From contig NZ_LVWI01000043.1 in the NCBI RefSeq assembly GCF_001909055.1, positions 43,957 through 107,956 of the forward strand: 64,000 nt of DNA, given 5' to 3'. Of the stretch, positions 46,262 to 55,307 are shown one piece after another. The notes under the pieces were generated by a model. That model was not told where the DNA came from. It did no database searches and saw nothing but the letters and a program-made list of their open reading frames with translations. The stretch comes from Paenibacillus helianthi. Its GTDB lineage: Bacteria > Bacillota > Bacilli > Paenibacillales > Paenibacillaceae. The stretch's first letter is position 1. Every line of letters starts with the position of its first letter. Position numbers and translations under genes: made by a program.

Positions 46262-46900
46262 TTATCCTATTTCCCGACATGGATTACCATAAGCAACCAC
46301 CTGGTTTTTTATATTGGTCACCACTACACTGCCTATTCCAATAGTTGTATCAGAACCTATCATGAGCTGCTGCCTGATCACAGTATTTGCTCCAATATGT
46401 GTGTTTTCTCCGATTTGTACTCCTCCACTTAGTACTACTCCAGAAGCAATATGAGCAAAGTTTCCAATAACACAATCATGTTCAATGATTGCCCCAGAAT
46501 TAATAATTGTCCCAGTATCTATGACAGAACCTGCATTTATTATTGCATGTTTTCCGATGAAAACTCCTGCCCCAATCTGCGCATCACAACTTACGATGGC
46601 TGAAGGATCGATGATAACTGGAATCTGAAAACCTACATCTTCTATATGATGAAAAAGCCTGATTCTATGAGCCGGACTGCCAATACTCCCGAGTGTTACA
46701 AAGGCACAAGTATACCCCTCAGCGAACAATCTCTCGAGATCATTATCACAACCAATAACAGAGATCCCCATAATGTTCTTCCCTACATTTTTTTGTACGT
46801 CGATGATTCCGATATCCGAGTACATGTTTAGTCTAAGAAGGCTGTCCAGAACAGATTTACAATGCCCTCCACCACCAACCAACAGTATTTTTTTATTCAT
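46262..46900 (-). CDS. legH: NeuD/PglD-type sugar acyltransferase, probable LegH
   Basis: It should N-acetylate the 4-amino group formed by LegC. 212 residues. The N-terminal Rossmann-like part is KILLVGGGGHCKSVLDSLL. A left-handed beta-helix of hexapeptide repeats follows (about 95-205: GAGVFIGKHAIINAG, NSGAIIEHDCVIGNFAHI), with the acetyl-CoA-site His in EHDCVIG. The ATG lies about 30 bases after maf. NeuD proteins of this type also O-acetylate sialic acids, so the acceptor is inferred. Confidence 0.8.
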   Translation of the reverse strand: MNKKILLVGGGGHCKSVLDSLLRLNMYSDIGIIDVQKNVGKNIMGISVIGCDNDLERLFAEGYTCAFVTLGSIGSPAHRIRLFHHIEDVGFQIPVIIDPSAIVSCDAQIGAGVFIGKHAIINAGSVIDTGTIINSGAIIEHDCVIGNFAHIASGVVLSGGVQIGENTHIGANTVIRQQLMIGSDTTIGIGSVVVTNIKNQVVAYGNPCREIG

Positions 46901-46931
46901 CCTTCTCCAACTTCCAGCTATTGTATTATGA

Positions 46932-48743
46932 CTATAAAGCCTCCGCAGTTGCTTCTAAAATTGAAACGATCTCACTTAGAGCATACACACCAATATCTAG
47001 AAATCCAAGATTAACTTCCCGCGCCTGCATTACGTTCACAGGGTTCACTACACGTTCAATGTCATACAAATTCCACACAGAGTTAATCATTGCAGGCTGC
47101 AGGCAGTGACGAAGAAGCCAACTATCCAGAACTATTCTAAAATAATCTTCTGTCCTGTCAATCTTCTTTAACGCTTCTTTCAAATCCTTTTCTGTTGAAT
47201 GCTCGTTGATTCGCTGACGTCTAACCTGTTTACGCTGGTATTCAAATTGCATTTTAATATCGAGAAAATACTTATATTGTTCTCTAATGGCCTGCTTTAT
47301 TTGTTGTTGCTCTAAAGGATATAGCGCTATCCCCTTCAATATCTCAGAGACAGGTTTAACATTTGTTTGGCAATATTGTGCCTCCACATCTGCTAGACTT
47401 AACTGCTCTGTATTAGCAATTTTCGCCCCCCCCTCCGTTGCATTAATTACATGCAATTGCTTATTCGCAATCTCCATCTCGAACCAGGTACGAAAAGCAT
47501 TCCATATTTCTGTCGTTGCAACCGTCCCACCATAGTATCCTTCTGTTTCAAAACTTTGAATTTCAGCAAACATACTACTAGTTAGTTCCTTATCATCATA
47601 AATCGTTCCTCCGGCATGTGTCTCCTTAGCAGAATCCCCATATGCCAAATCTTGCCCTATCAATATAATTGGAGATGCCCCAATATGCTCTGCAACACCG
47701 AACGCCACATGTGCACAAGACAAGCCGATACTAATAGAATAATCATCCTTTAGCCCTAAAATTTCCTTTAGCCAAATGAACTCTCCCACTTTCTCCCGCA
47801 TAGGAATAACTATCTCTCCAGGAAATTCATTAAACACCTCAGGATAGAGGACAAGCGGGCCAACAAGGGTTGACTCAACGGGATATGACTTTCCTTCATA
47901 AAAATAAGTATAGGTTTCAATTCCCCGTTCAATGGAGCATATAAAATCAGGAATAATACCTTCATTGCATAGTCGTTGTGCTATCGTATCTACAGCGATG
48001 ATAAGCGATTTATCTTTCATACTCTGCAATTGTTTTATGTTCTTATTTAGAGACGGACCAGCAGATACTACAATAGCCGGTATGTTACGCATTGCATTTT
48101 TCAATAAAGAGACATCCTTCGAACGCGGCAAATGCTTGAGGTTCTTCATGTGATGTCTGAATCCTATCAAGCTGTCTTCTACAGAATTCCCGTACATAAG
48201 TGTTTTATATTGTACAACCTCTTTTATGATTCTGACGATATCCACGCTTGAACTGAGGTCATGTTCCCGATAATAATAGGTGAAATAAAATTTGATCGTC
48301 TTCAAGTAGAAAATCGCATTTGATAAAAGAAACTCATCCAGGAACAAAGGTAATTCACTTACTTTATCAGCAAATAAAACTGCCGCTGATGATTGAATGA
48401 AAGAAAGATCATTATGGTGCAAGGTATAATTAAAAAATGCAGAATTGGGTTCAATAATAACAAGTAAGGACTCATCACCTTTTTTTTGAATAAGCTGCCT
48501 TATTTCCTCTACCGAATAAATTCCGATAACAAATATAAGTTCGCGCTTCAGGGGATTAGAGCGATAAGATTTATCAAATTCACTTTTCAAGATGAACGTC
48601 TGATCTTGTGTAACAAGTACCTCATTCCCATCATCATCTACACTGAACACCGCCTGGGTTACTTCGCTTGATTCCGGCATTCCAATCTTGTGATTGTGAT
48701 TGCTAGATAGGATGTCTATATTGCGGCTTAACAGATCCATCAT
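46932..48743 (-). CDS. Motility accessory factor (Maf) flagellin glycosyltransferase
   Basis: Maf proteins transfer CMP-activated nonulosonic acids to Ser/Thr of flagellin in the cytoplasm. 603 residues. The central MAF_flag10 (DUF115) domain starts about residue 215 with IPAIVVSAGPSLNKNIKQL and continues with IIAVDTIAQRL and IGQDLAYGDSAKETHAGG. The N- and C-terminal parts are helical and variable. AAGGGAG is before ATG 48743. It lies just downstream of hag and heads the legH-B-C-G-I-ptmE operon, so flagellin is the expected acceptor. Confidence 0.9.
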   Translation of the reverse strand: MMDLLSRNIDILSSNHNHKIGMPESSEVTQAVFSVDDDGNEVLVTQDQTFILKSEFDKSYRSNPLKRELIFVIGIYSVEEIRQLIQKKGDESLLVIIEPNSAFFNYTLHHNDLSFIQSSAAVLFADKVSELPLFLDEFLLSNAIFYLKTIKFYFTYYYREHDLSSSVDIVRIIKEVVQYKTLMYGNSVEDSLIGFRHHMKNLKHLPRSKDVSLLKNAMRNIPAIVVSAGPSLNKNIKQLQSMKDKSLIIAVDTIAQRLCNEGIIPDFICSIERGIETYTYFYEGKSYPVESTLVGPLVLYPEVFNEFPGEIVIPMREKVGEFIWLKEILGLKDDYSISIGLSCAHVAFGVAEHIGASPIILIGQDLAYGDSAKETHAGGTIYDDKELTSSMFAEIQSFETEGYYGGTVATTEIWNAFRTWFEMEIANKQLHVINATEGGAKIANTEQLSLADVEAQYCQTNVKPVSEILKGIALYPLEQQQIKQAIREQYKYFLDIKMQFEYQRKQVRRQRINEHSTEKDLKEALKKIDRTEDYFRIVLDSWLLRHCLQPAMINSVWNLYDIERVVNPVNVMQAREVNLGFLDIGVYALSEIVSILEATAEAL

Positions 48744-48802
48744 TTCTGCTCCCTTGCTAAGTTTTTCATATTTAATATAGAGAAGTTACAGAACCAGTAT
48801 AG

Positions 48803-48833
48803 CAAGAAAGCCCCACAAAGTGGGGCTTTCTTG
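48803..48833 (-). terminator. Terminator of hag
   Basis: CAAGAAAGCCCCAC pairs with GTGGGGCTTTCTTG around AAA/TTT. No long T-run follows, so some read-through into maf is possible. Confidence 0.8.
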
Positions 48834-48879
48834 AGCTATTGTCAGTAATTTCTTCAATTACGCTAAGCTATGGCTTAAA

Positions 48880-50550
48880 TTATCTCAGCAGTTGCAGTAC
48901 GCCTTGTGGCTGTTGATTTGCTTGCGCCAACATAGCTTGTGCAGCTTGAGCAAGAATGTTGTTCTTGGTCTGGTTCATCATTTCTTTAGCCATATCAACG
49001 TCACGGATACGGGATTCAGCAGCTGTCAAGTTCTCGGAAGCTGTTCCCAAGTTATTGATTGTGTGTTCCAGACGGTTCTGCACAGCACCCAGTTTAGCGC
49101 GTTCGCTAGATACGAGGGAAGTAGCTTTGTCCAGAACAGCGATTGATTTGGAAGCATCTTCACGGGTAGCGACATTCAATGCAGCTTCTGCTTTGATATC
49201 GTTAGAGCCGTTAGTAACCGCATTTTCTTTAGTGAAGCCTGTTTGTCCAGCGTTACCAGTAATACCAAGGGCAGATGCACGCATATCATTGATTTGAAGG
49301 GACATGGATTGACCTGTGTTCGCACCAATTTGGAACTTCGTGGTGAAGCCTACGCCTTGTGCTCCAGCACCAACCACTTGTTGAATATTCCCAATAGTTG
49401 CAGCAGTACTTAGTCCCATACCCAGTGCAGGGCTAGTACCTAGTACGATATCTTTTCCAGTTTCAGAAACAAATTGGAGCTTGTTATCCTTTGACAAGGA
49501 AGCCGTAATTTTGCTGTCCATTCCAGCAGATTGCAGAGATGCGTTGATATCTTTAACCAGGCTATCCATGGCGGCTTTAGCAACGTTAGGATCAGCGTTC
49601 ACAGTGTCGTAAGTTTTTGGAGCTGTACCAGAGTTAAGATTGATTGTAACTTGGCTTTCAGAGCCAACTGTGAATTTCAACGTTGCACCAACTGCAAGGG
49701 TAACGGCAGCAGCTGTAAGCGATTTAGCTCCCTGAAGTCCGGCACGTTCAATAGTTGATGGGGAACCCTGTACCGTCTGTGCAGACGACAATCCCAATTT
49801 AGTAATGTCAGTACCAGTAAACTTCAACTGACTAGCTGCTCCCGAAGACTTCGCAGTAAATTCAAGTTTAGCACCATTTACTTTGACGTCTACCAAATCA
49901 GACAACTTAACTCCACCAGAAGTTGCTGAATCCAATGCTGTCTTTAATGCAGCCGCAGTAGCAGCACCAGAAGCTGTAGAAGCAACCTTTATGCTCGAAA
50001 GATCAAATGTTCTGTTATCAACAGTAATAGTTGCCCCAGCAGTAAGCGATACAGCAGCCGATGTAACTGCATTAGCCGCTACTGCTTTCGCACTTATAGC
50101 TTGAGTCAACTTATCACTATCACTTGAACCAATACCACCATTCAGCAACTTTTGAGTATTGAACTCAGTTGTGTTACCGATACGATTGATTTCAGAAGTC
50201 AATTGATTCATTTCGTCTTGCAGCGCTTGACGGTCAGAGTCAGTGTTCGTTCCGTTCGCAGATTGGTTAGCGATTTCGCGTTGACGTTGCAGAATGGAGT
50301 GAGTTTCGTTCAGCGCACCTTCAGCTGTTTGAATCAAAGAGATACCATCTTGAGCATTACGGGAAGCTTGATCCAAACCGCGGATTTGGCCGCGCATTTT
50401 TTCGGAGATTGCCAGACCAGCAGCGTCATCACCAGCACGGTTGATGCGCAGACCAGAAGACAGTTTCTCAATATTTTTGCTAGTATTAGCTGTGTTGATC
50501 GACAGTTGGCGGTGAGTGTTCAACGCCGGAATATTGTGGTTAATAATCAT
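48880..50550 (-). CDS. hag: Flagellin
   Basis: The filament subunit, 556 residues, well above the roughly 300 of Bacillus Hag. The D0/D1 N-terminal region is canonical ([20 protein letters not shown] and [19 protein letters not shown]). The C-terminal region ends [17 protein letters not shown]. Between about residues 145 and 450 there is a long Ala/Ser/Thr-rich insert, the surface-exposed part and the likely glycosylation target. ATG 50550 follows AGGGAGG. A sigma-D promoter and a CsrA-type hairpin lie upstream. The island around it encodes its glycan. Confidence 0.97.
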   Translation of the reverse strand: MIINHNIPALNTHRQLSINTANTSKNIEKLSSGLRINRAGDDAAGLAISEKMRGQIRGLDQASRNAQDGISLIQTAEGALNETHSILQRQREIANQSANGTNTDSDRQALQDEMNQLTSEINRIGNTTEFNTQKLLNGGIGSSDSDKLTQAISAKAVAANAVTSAAVSLTAGATITVDNRTFDLSSIKVASTASGAATAAALKTALDSATSGGVKLSDLVDVKVNGAKLEFTAKSSGAASQLKFTGTDITKLGLSSAQTVQGSPSTIERAGLQGAKSLTAAAVTLAVGATLKFTVGSESQVTINLNSGTAPKTYDTVNADPNVAKAAMDSLVKDINASLQSAGMDSKITASLSKDNKLQFVSETGKDIVLGTSPALGMGLSTAATIGNIQQVVGAGAQGVGFTTKFQIGANTGQSMSLQINDMRASALGITGNAGQTGFTKENAVTNGSNDIKAEAALNVATREDASKSIAVLDKATSLVSSERAKLGAVQNRLEHTINNLGTASENLTAAESRIRDVDMAKEMMNQTKNNILAQAAQAMLAQANQQPQGVLQLLR

Positions 50551-50557
50551 TTGATAT

Positions 50558-50595
50558 TTCCTCCCTGAAATTAAGTTAGTTCCACATCCATGTGG
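50558..50595 (-). promoter_or_regulatory. CsrA-binding leader of hag (two sites)
   Basis: In the hag 5' leader CCACATGGATGTGG (50582-50595) forms a hairpin with GGA in the loop, the CsrA consensus (ACARGGAUGU). The ribosome site CAGGGAGGAAAT (50556-50567) is a second GGA site. This is the two-site arrangement known for Bacillus hag, where CsrA blocks translation and FliW antagonises it. Confidence 0.75.
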
Positions 50596-50648
50596 TAAAC
50601 GCCGATCCATTAAGGTCGGCCGCCCTGCCGGACCAGCGTCTAAATTAT

Positions 50649-50676
50649 ATATCGTCAGAGAGTGCCGAACTGTTTA
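50649..50676 (-). promoter_or_regulatory. Sigma-D promoter of hag
   Basis: TAAA (50673-50676), 16 bases, GACGATAT (50649-50656) on the minus strand, one base from the GCCGATAT consensus. The leader is about 90 bases. Confidence 0.85.
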
Positions 50677-50722
50677 GAGTTTCTAATTATTTTTTTTGAA
50701 AAATAAGAAGGTTCAACAAAAC

Positions 50723-50750
50723 TAATAAGCGTTCTTAGCTTTTCCGATAA
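50723..50750 (+). promoter_or_regulatory. Sigma-D-like promoter of the hydrolase gene
   Basis: TAAT (50723-50726), 16 bases, TCCGATAA (50743-50750) on the plus strand, close to TAAA-N15-GCCGATAA. It faces away from the hag promoter about 50 bases to the left. Confidence 0.55.
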
Positions 50751-50811
50751 TTATAATGATACCATCTTATTTTTCATTAACACGTTAACAATACAATTGG
50801 AGGTATAAAAT

Positions 50812-52380
50812 TTGGGGACGCTTGGGTTCAAAATCAAACCGCATGCAGATATTGAATTAGGTTTTTGCAGAGAGGACCTTGATTATTATGTCACGCTACC
50901 TGTTAAGGGCGTAACTGACAGAACTGGTCTAATATTATCTATCCCAGGGTTTGGCGGACTTGCCAATTCCACTTATCAAATAGAAAAATTAAACCCTTAT
51001 CTCGCTGAGAAATATAATTGTATAGTGGTCTCCTTGAATTATTTTGGAATATACCGAGGAATCGAGACGATAATGGATGACAATTTCTTACGAAATATGG
51101 AATTTATTTATGGTGTTCCGAGCGCTTACTGGAGCGATATTTCATCTGAAAACGATTTTTATGTGAAGCTAGGAGAAATTCTAGAAAGTAAAGGTGTGGC
51201 CCAGTTGGACCCCCGCTGTCAGGCTTTAAAGTCCACAGCGCGAAATGAGTATCAATCCTTTGGCTTTTTACCTGCTCTGGATTGCCTTACTGTTCTAGGT
51301 GATGTTATCAGAAAATACCCTAACTTGAACAAGCGGAAAATAATTGCCTATGGATCTTCTTATGGTGGTTATATAGCTATGCTTTGTGGCAAATTCGCAC
51401 CAAATTTGTTCTCAGTCATCATTGACAACTCCGGCTTTTCACGTGCTCAAATGAAGCATATTGTGGGTAGAGAAATATTGGAGCATGATTATGTTGTTAC
51501 TGTCAATTACAATAATAAACCTTATACTGTGCCGTTCGCATATAATAATCCTTGGACAATTTTAGATGATACATCACCGTTCTATTTTGGGGATTCTCAC
51601 AAGCAGATCCGTAATCTGTTACTTAGAGAGCATAGAGTAAAGTCCGATACACGTTATTATATTTTTCATTGCGAAGAGGATCAAATTGCCTCGGTAGAAG
51701 ACAAAGACAAAGTGGCTGCACTTTTATCAAATTATAATTCCACCTATTATAAACGAGTTGGAATCAATGATCTTGATGGTGTACTTTTTAAAAAATATAC
51801 ACATGCTATGAATGCCTCCTTGCGTAAACTCTTTGACTATGCTGCAGAACAGGATAAAGAATACGGACTAGAAAAAAGGCAGAGTGCAAATGAGTTTTCA
51901 ACTAATAATGTAAATATATTGAATTGCGGCAGCAAAAATTATATTTTTAATTTTAAAGAGGACTTCACCATGGATGTAACTATTACAGAAAATATAAAAA
52001 CCGACTATAATTTAATTTTCTCACTCCAGTTAATGCGTAATTTATTGGATATTTGTGAATCAATAGACGAAGGGTTTGACTTTATCGTTACTAATATAAC
52101 AGACAAAAACTATAATGAGGCTGCTGTAGTTATGCAAGACATAGTGGATGCTCACACAACTATAAATTTACAAATAGATACGTTTTCCATGTTTCTAAGT
52201 AAAAACAATCTGCATTCAGTAGGAATTCAGTTCAAAGACAGTCTTCTAGAAGCTGTTGTTCATTTTAATAATGACTCTTGGGATTTATTGAATAACCAAA
52301 TATCGCAACAAACCGTTCCTGATTTCCTATTATGGAAGAATGAACTACAGAATACTTTTTCTCCTTATTTAAACCATTAA
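50812..52380 (+). CDS. DUF2920-like alpha/beta hydrolase with C-terminal helical domain
   Basis: A 522-residue cytoplasmic protein of unknown function. Residues about 15-350 look like an alpha/beta hydrolase: strand and turn LILSIPGFGGLANSTYQ, nucleophile motif IAYGSSYGGYIAMLCG, and late acidic and His regions (FHCEEDQIAS, KYTHAMNASLRK). It resembles DUF2920 proteins, which I recall from Campylobacter flagellar modification loci. Residues about 395-522 form a separate all-helical domain (QLMRNLLDICESIDEGFDFI) that I do not recognise. The start is TTG 50812 with GGAGG 8 bases upstream. It is transcribed away from hag, probably by sigma-D. A role in glycan trimming or modification is inference. 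Confidence 0.65.
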   Translation: MGTLGFKIKPHADIELGFCREDLDYYVTLPVKGVTDRTGLILSIPGFGGLANSTYQIEKLNPYLAEKYNCIVVSLNYFGIYRGIETIMDDNFLRNMEFIYGVPSAYWSDISSENDFYVKLGEILESKGVAQLDPRCQALKSTARNEYQSFGFLPALDCLTVLGDVIRKYPNLNKRKIIAYGSSYGGYIAMLCGKFAPNLFSVIIDNSGFSRAQMKHIVGREILEHDYVVTVNYNNKPYTVPFAYNNPWTILDDTSPFYFGDSHKQIRNLLLREHRVKSDTRYYIFHCEEDQIASVEDKDKVAALLSNYNSTYYKRVGINDLDGVLFKKYTHAMNASLRKLFDYAAEQDKEYGLEKRQSANEFSTNNVNILNCGSKNYIFNFKEDFTMDVTITENIKTDYNLIFSLQLMRNLLDICESIDEGFDFIVTNITDKNYNEAAVVMQDIVDAHTTINLQIDTFSMFLSKNNLHSVGIQFKDSLLEAVVHFNNDSWDLLNNQISQQTVPDFLLWKNELQNTFSPYLNH

Positions 52381-52443
52381 TTTGACAATGTATAAATTCT
52401 AGTTCAGTGAAAATATCATATTCTTAGAATGAAATTCAAAGAA

Positions 52444-52467
52444 GCCGGGCATTTCTCAATGCTCGGC
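52444..52467. terminator. Terminator between the hydrolase gene and legF
   Basis: GCCGgGCATT pairs with AATGCtCGGC, overlapping the last codons of legF. A T-rich stretch follows on the minus strand. Confidence 0.7.
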
Positions 52468-53226
52468 GTTTGTAATCACACTAATATTATCTCTAACTAC
52501 ACTCATTTCCTCGTGTGACCTAAACAAATACTCTGCAATGACTTCCATGAGTTCAAAATCATTCTCATTGTCTATATCCAATACTGCCGTATCCATCATC
52601 TTAATTACATCACATTTACCTTCGAATATTCCTTTGCCACTTTCGAGAAATAAAGGCGAATACGCGTATAGAGATGCATTCATATCAAAAATCTCAGGCG
52701 CTTCCTGCCGGGCGTTAAACGATGATTCAATTACTCTGACATATCCCTCAGTAGATGGCTTGACCATGTTGAAATAGGGATTACGTCTTGAATCCGTTAC
52801 TGAAAAAACCACATCAGCAGCACCTTCTGCCTTCTTGTCAATTAAGGATTGCAGATCGCCAACGGTTCTTAAGGGAGAGGTGATATCAAGATCCACTACC
52901 ATATCGTATTCTTGTTTATTTCTGTCCTGCATGATTTTAAGGCTATTCTGTATCACAGCTATTTTGGGCGTATAGTCTTCTCCCAGAGCGGGATCTCTAT
53001 CAATAAAATCAATTTGTAATTTCAGATTCTGATTAATCAGATTCATCAAATCTACACTGTCCGAATTTACAACGATATCACAGTCTATACGGGAGTTCTG
53101 TTTCATGAACAAATCAATTACTGATGCTGTATAAAATACTAATGGGTATCCTAAGAAGTCTTTCAAATTTTTATTTTTAATTCCTTTTGATCCCGCTCTT
53201 CCGCAAATCGTAAATAAAATCCTCAT
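52456..53226 (-). CDS. legF: CMP-legionaminate synthase (acylneuraminate cytidylyltransferase family)
   Basis: It activates the nonulosonic acid with CTP to give the donor used by Maf. 256 residues. N-terminal P-loop-like signature CGRAGSKGIKNKNLKDF, then VDLDITSPLRTVGDL and the substrate region FNARQEAPEIFDMNASLYAY. It is the third gene of an operon behind two oxidoreductases; the start overlaps the preceding stop by one base. The product is inferred to be legionaminate-type from the LegB/LegC/LegI genes on the other side of hag. Confidence 0.85.
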   Translation of the reverse strand: MRILFTICGRAGSKGIKNKNLKDFLGYPLVFYTASVIDLFMKQNSRIDCDIVVNSDSVDLMNLINQNLKLQIDFIDRDPALGEDYTPKIAVIQNSLKIMQDRNKQEYDMVVDLDITSPLRTVGDLQSLIDKKAEGAADVVFSVTDSRRNPYFNMVKPSTEGYVRVIESSFNARQEAPEIFDMNASLYAYSPLFLESGKGIFEGKCDVIKMMDTAVLDIDNENDFELMEVIAEYLFRSHEEMSVVRDNISVITNAEH

Positions 53227-54176
53227 TACAGGCTGCCCTCCTTAGCAATTTTTAAAGTCATTACGGCTGAATCTATATCGTTCGGGTTAACGGTCTTTCC
53301 TTCTATGACATCGAAAAAAGCGGAGATTTCCTTGAGTTGATAGTCATTTCTGGACTCTGCAAAAGAAATCGTTTCATTTCGCTTCAAATATGTTATTTTA
53401 CTGTTAGCTATATCTGCAATAATGGTATCTTCATACGTAAATAGCTGGAGTTCCCTGATTGTCTGAACTCCGAAATAGTCCAAATGAATTTCCGCCATCA
53501 GATTCTTGTACTTAGCAATATATATTGACAAATCATCGCTATCTATTTCGAGATGTGAAACCTTCCCTCTGAAGTTTTCTACTCTGTCGGGATGTCCAAA
53601 CAAATACACAATGTAATCCCACTCATGAATAAGATCAATGGAAACACCGCCGCCTTCATCTGCATGAGCACTATAGGTATTCCGATAATCAACGCCAGCT
53701 CTCCAATAAGGTAAATAACTGGAACAAATTGTTCTGACACTATAAACTCTACTTAAATCAATCTCATGCTTCACATACTGTATGACATCGGTATACCTTA
53801 GCGGACAAGCAACGTAATAAATGCCTTTTTCATTAAGCATTAACTCCTGAACTGAGGGTGCTGTATCACTGAATACAGGTTTTTCGATAAACATATGTTT
53901 AGTCTTGGGAACATAGCTTTTTATTGTATCAAAGTGTAGATGGGTTGGATTAGTTATAAAGATCACATCATAATCGTCAGGTACATTAGAATAATCCGTA
54001 TAAATATTATTGACCATGGATTTAATATCATCGCTTAATTCATTATTGAAATCTCTTCGGATTAAATCGATAGAATAAGAAATACCCCTCGCTTCAAGAA
54101 CTTTTTCAATGTTAAATAAATGTCTTTTCCCAATAGACCCAAGTCCAATTATCGCAATCTTGTAGTTAATTCCCAT
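53226..54176 (-). CDS. Gfo/Idh/MocA family oxidoreductase 1
   Basis: An NAD(P)-dependent sugar oxidoreductase of 316 residues. The N-terminal nucleotide motif is IAIIGLGSIGKRHLFNI. The dinucleotide-domain motif FITNPTHLHFDTI is followed by the catalytic-type EKPVF. The C-terminal beta sheet begins near residue 125. ATG 54176 lies just after the upstream gene's stop; a longer frame from 54197 would overlap it. Substrate unknown. Its position before legF suggests modification of the sugar acid or its precursor (inference). Confidence 0.85.
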   Translation of the reverse strand: MGINYKIAIIGLGSIGKRHLFNIEKVLEARGISYSIDLIRRDFNNELSDDIKSMVNNIYTDYSNVPDDYDVIFITNPTHLHFDTIKSYVPKTKHMFIEKPVFSDTAPSVQELMLNEKGIYYVACPLRYTDVIQYVKHEIDLSRVYSVRTICSSYLPYWRAGVDYRNTYSAHADEGGGVSIDLIHEWDYIVYLFGHPDRVENFRGKVSHLEIDSDDLSIYIAKYKNLMAEIHLDYFGVQTIRELQLFTYEDTIIADIANSKITYLKRNETISFAESRNDYQLKEISAFFDVIEGKTVNPNDIDSAVMTLKIAKEGSL

Positions 54177-54177
54177 A

Positions 54178-55155
54178 TTAAGCCTCAATCTCGTCAATTA
54201 TTTTTAAGATCGACTTGTCCTTAGAGAAGCTATACAAAGGCTCTTCCCTATTATCAACAACTGCAAAAAAGGATGCAATCTCATCAAAGTATGCATTCTC
54301 AACTACGAATTTACTGTATTGTTCCAGTTGATCCACGGTTTCATATAATAGAATTTTTTTTTCTTCTTTGCGTTCAAAATCATATATCTTAATACCTTCG
54401 GCAGAACCATCCCACTGCAAAAAAAGCTTCTCGCCAAAAAGCTCAAAGTTTCTTACCGCTTTTCTTGAAACTACATCCACTGCAAGCATACCTTTATGCC
54501 CATTTTCATGTTCGATCATCACCATATAATTATCGTCATACTCAATATCTAATGAACTGATTTTATTCTTCATGACATGGACCTTATTAATAGTCCCAAA
54601 AACATCTGTCAGCCAAGGAAGCTCAATAGCAAAAATTTCCCTACATCCGTTTGATCGTTTGTCTCCTACAAAAAAATCTTTGTAGTTCTCCCAAGGGTGC
54701 CAGTCCGGCAAATATTGACCAATATGGTAGGTATAATTCAAAAGACAATTGTTTTCTTTGATTAACTGTTTTATCTTTCTCACCTCTTGCCGATACAGAA
54801 ACGTAGATGACAAGAATAGAACCCTTTTGTTTTCTTTAGCGAGCACTATGTTCTCATCGTACCCATCGGTCACTAAGTTCAGTTCAGTAAAAACATGCAG
54901 TCCCTTTTCAAGACAATGACTGATTATTTCACTATGAGACAGAGGCGAAGTACAGATAAAAGCACTATCAACTGAGTTTTCCAAAAACAGCTCATCCACA
55001 TTAGAAAATGTCATAATGCCATATTCTTTTTCACTAGTCTTCCTGCGTTCCTCACTGGAGTCAATCCCAAAAATCCGATACTGACTATTGTATTTTTTGA
55101 TTAGACGAATTCTTCTCTTCCCCATCGAGCCTAGTCCAATGACTACAACGTTCAC
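54178..55155 (-). CDS. Gfo/Idh/MocA family oxidoreductase 2
   Basis: A second oxidoreductase, 325 residues. Nucleotide motif VVVIGLGSMGKRRIRLIKK, then FICTSPLSHSEII. At the place of the usual EKP motif it has TELNLV, so the catalytic Lys is missing and the enzyme may be altered or structural. GTG 55155 is chosen because GAGGTG is 7 bases upstream. It is first in the operon with oxidoreductase 1 and legF. A heteromeric pair is possible. Confidence 0.82.
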   Translation of the reverse strand: MNVVVIGLGSMGKRRIRLIKKYNSQYRIFGIDSSEERRKTSEKEYGIMTFSNVDELFLENSVDSAFICTSPLSHSEIISHCLEKGLHVFTELNLVTDGYDENIVLAKENKRVLFLSSTFLYRQEVRKIKQLIKENNCLLNYTYHIGQYLPDWHPWENYKDFFVGDKRSNGCREIFAIELPWLTDVFGTINKVHVMKNKISSLDIEYDDNYMVMIEHENGHKGMLAVDVVSRKAVRNFELFGEKLFLQWDGSAEGIKIYDFERKEEKKILLYETVDQLEQYSKFVVENAYFDEIASFFAVVDNREEPLYSFSKDKSILKIIDEIEA

Positions 55156-55246
55156 GATATAGCACCTCACTATTATAGTTTATTTACATTATATGTTACC
55201 CAATGGCATCACAGGTTACTGCAGCCCTAGAGTGAATCGTACCCAT

Positions 55247-55285
55247 AATAAAAGCCAATACAGCGGTCAATACCACTGCATTGGC
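55247..55285 (-). terminator. Terminator of fliW-csrA
   Basis: GCCAATgCAGtGGT pairs with ACCgCTGtATTGGC, followed by TTTTATTAT on the minus strand. Confidence 0.85.
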
Positions 55286-55307
55286 CATTTCTGTGCCTTC
55301 ACAATTA

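Noticed and set aside
50551..50610. N-terminal extension of flagellin from the open frame
   Set aside because: It reads through the leader hairpin and ribosome site; flagellin begins at MIINHN with AGGGAGG upstream.
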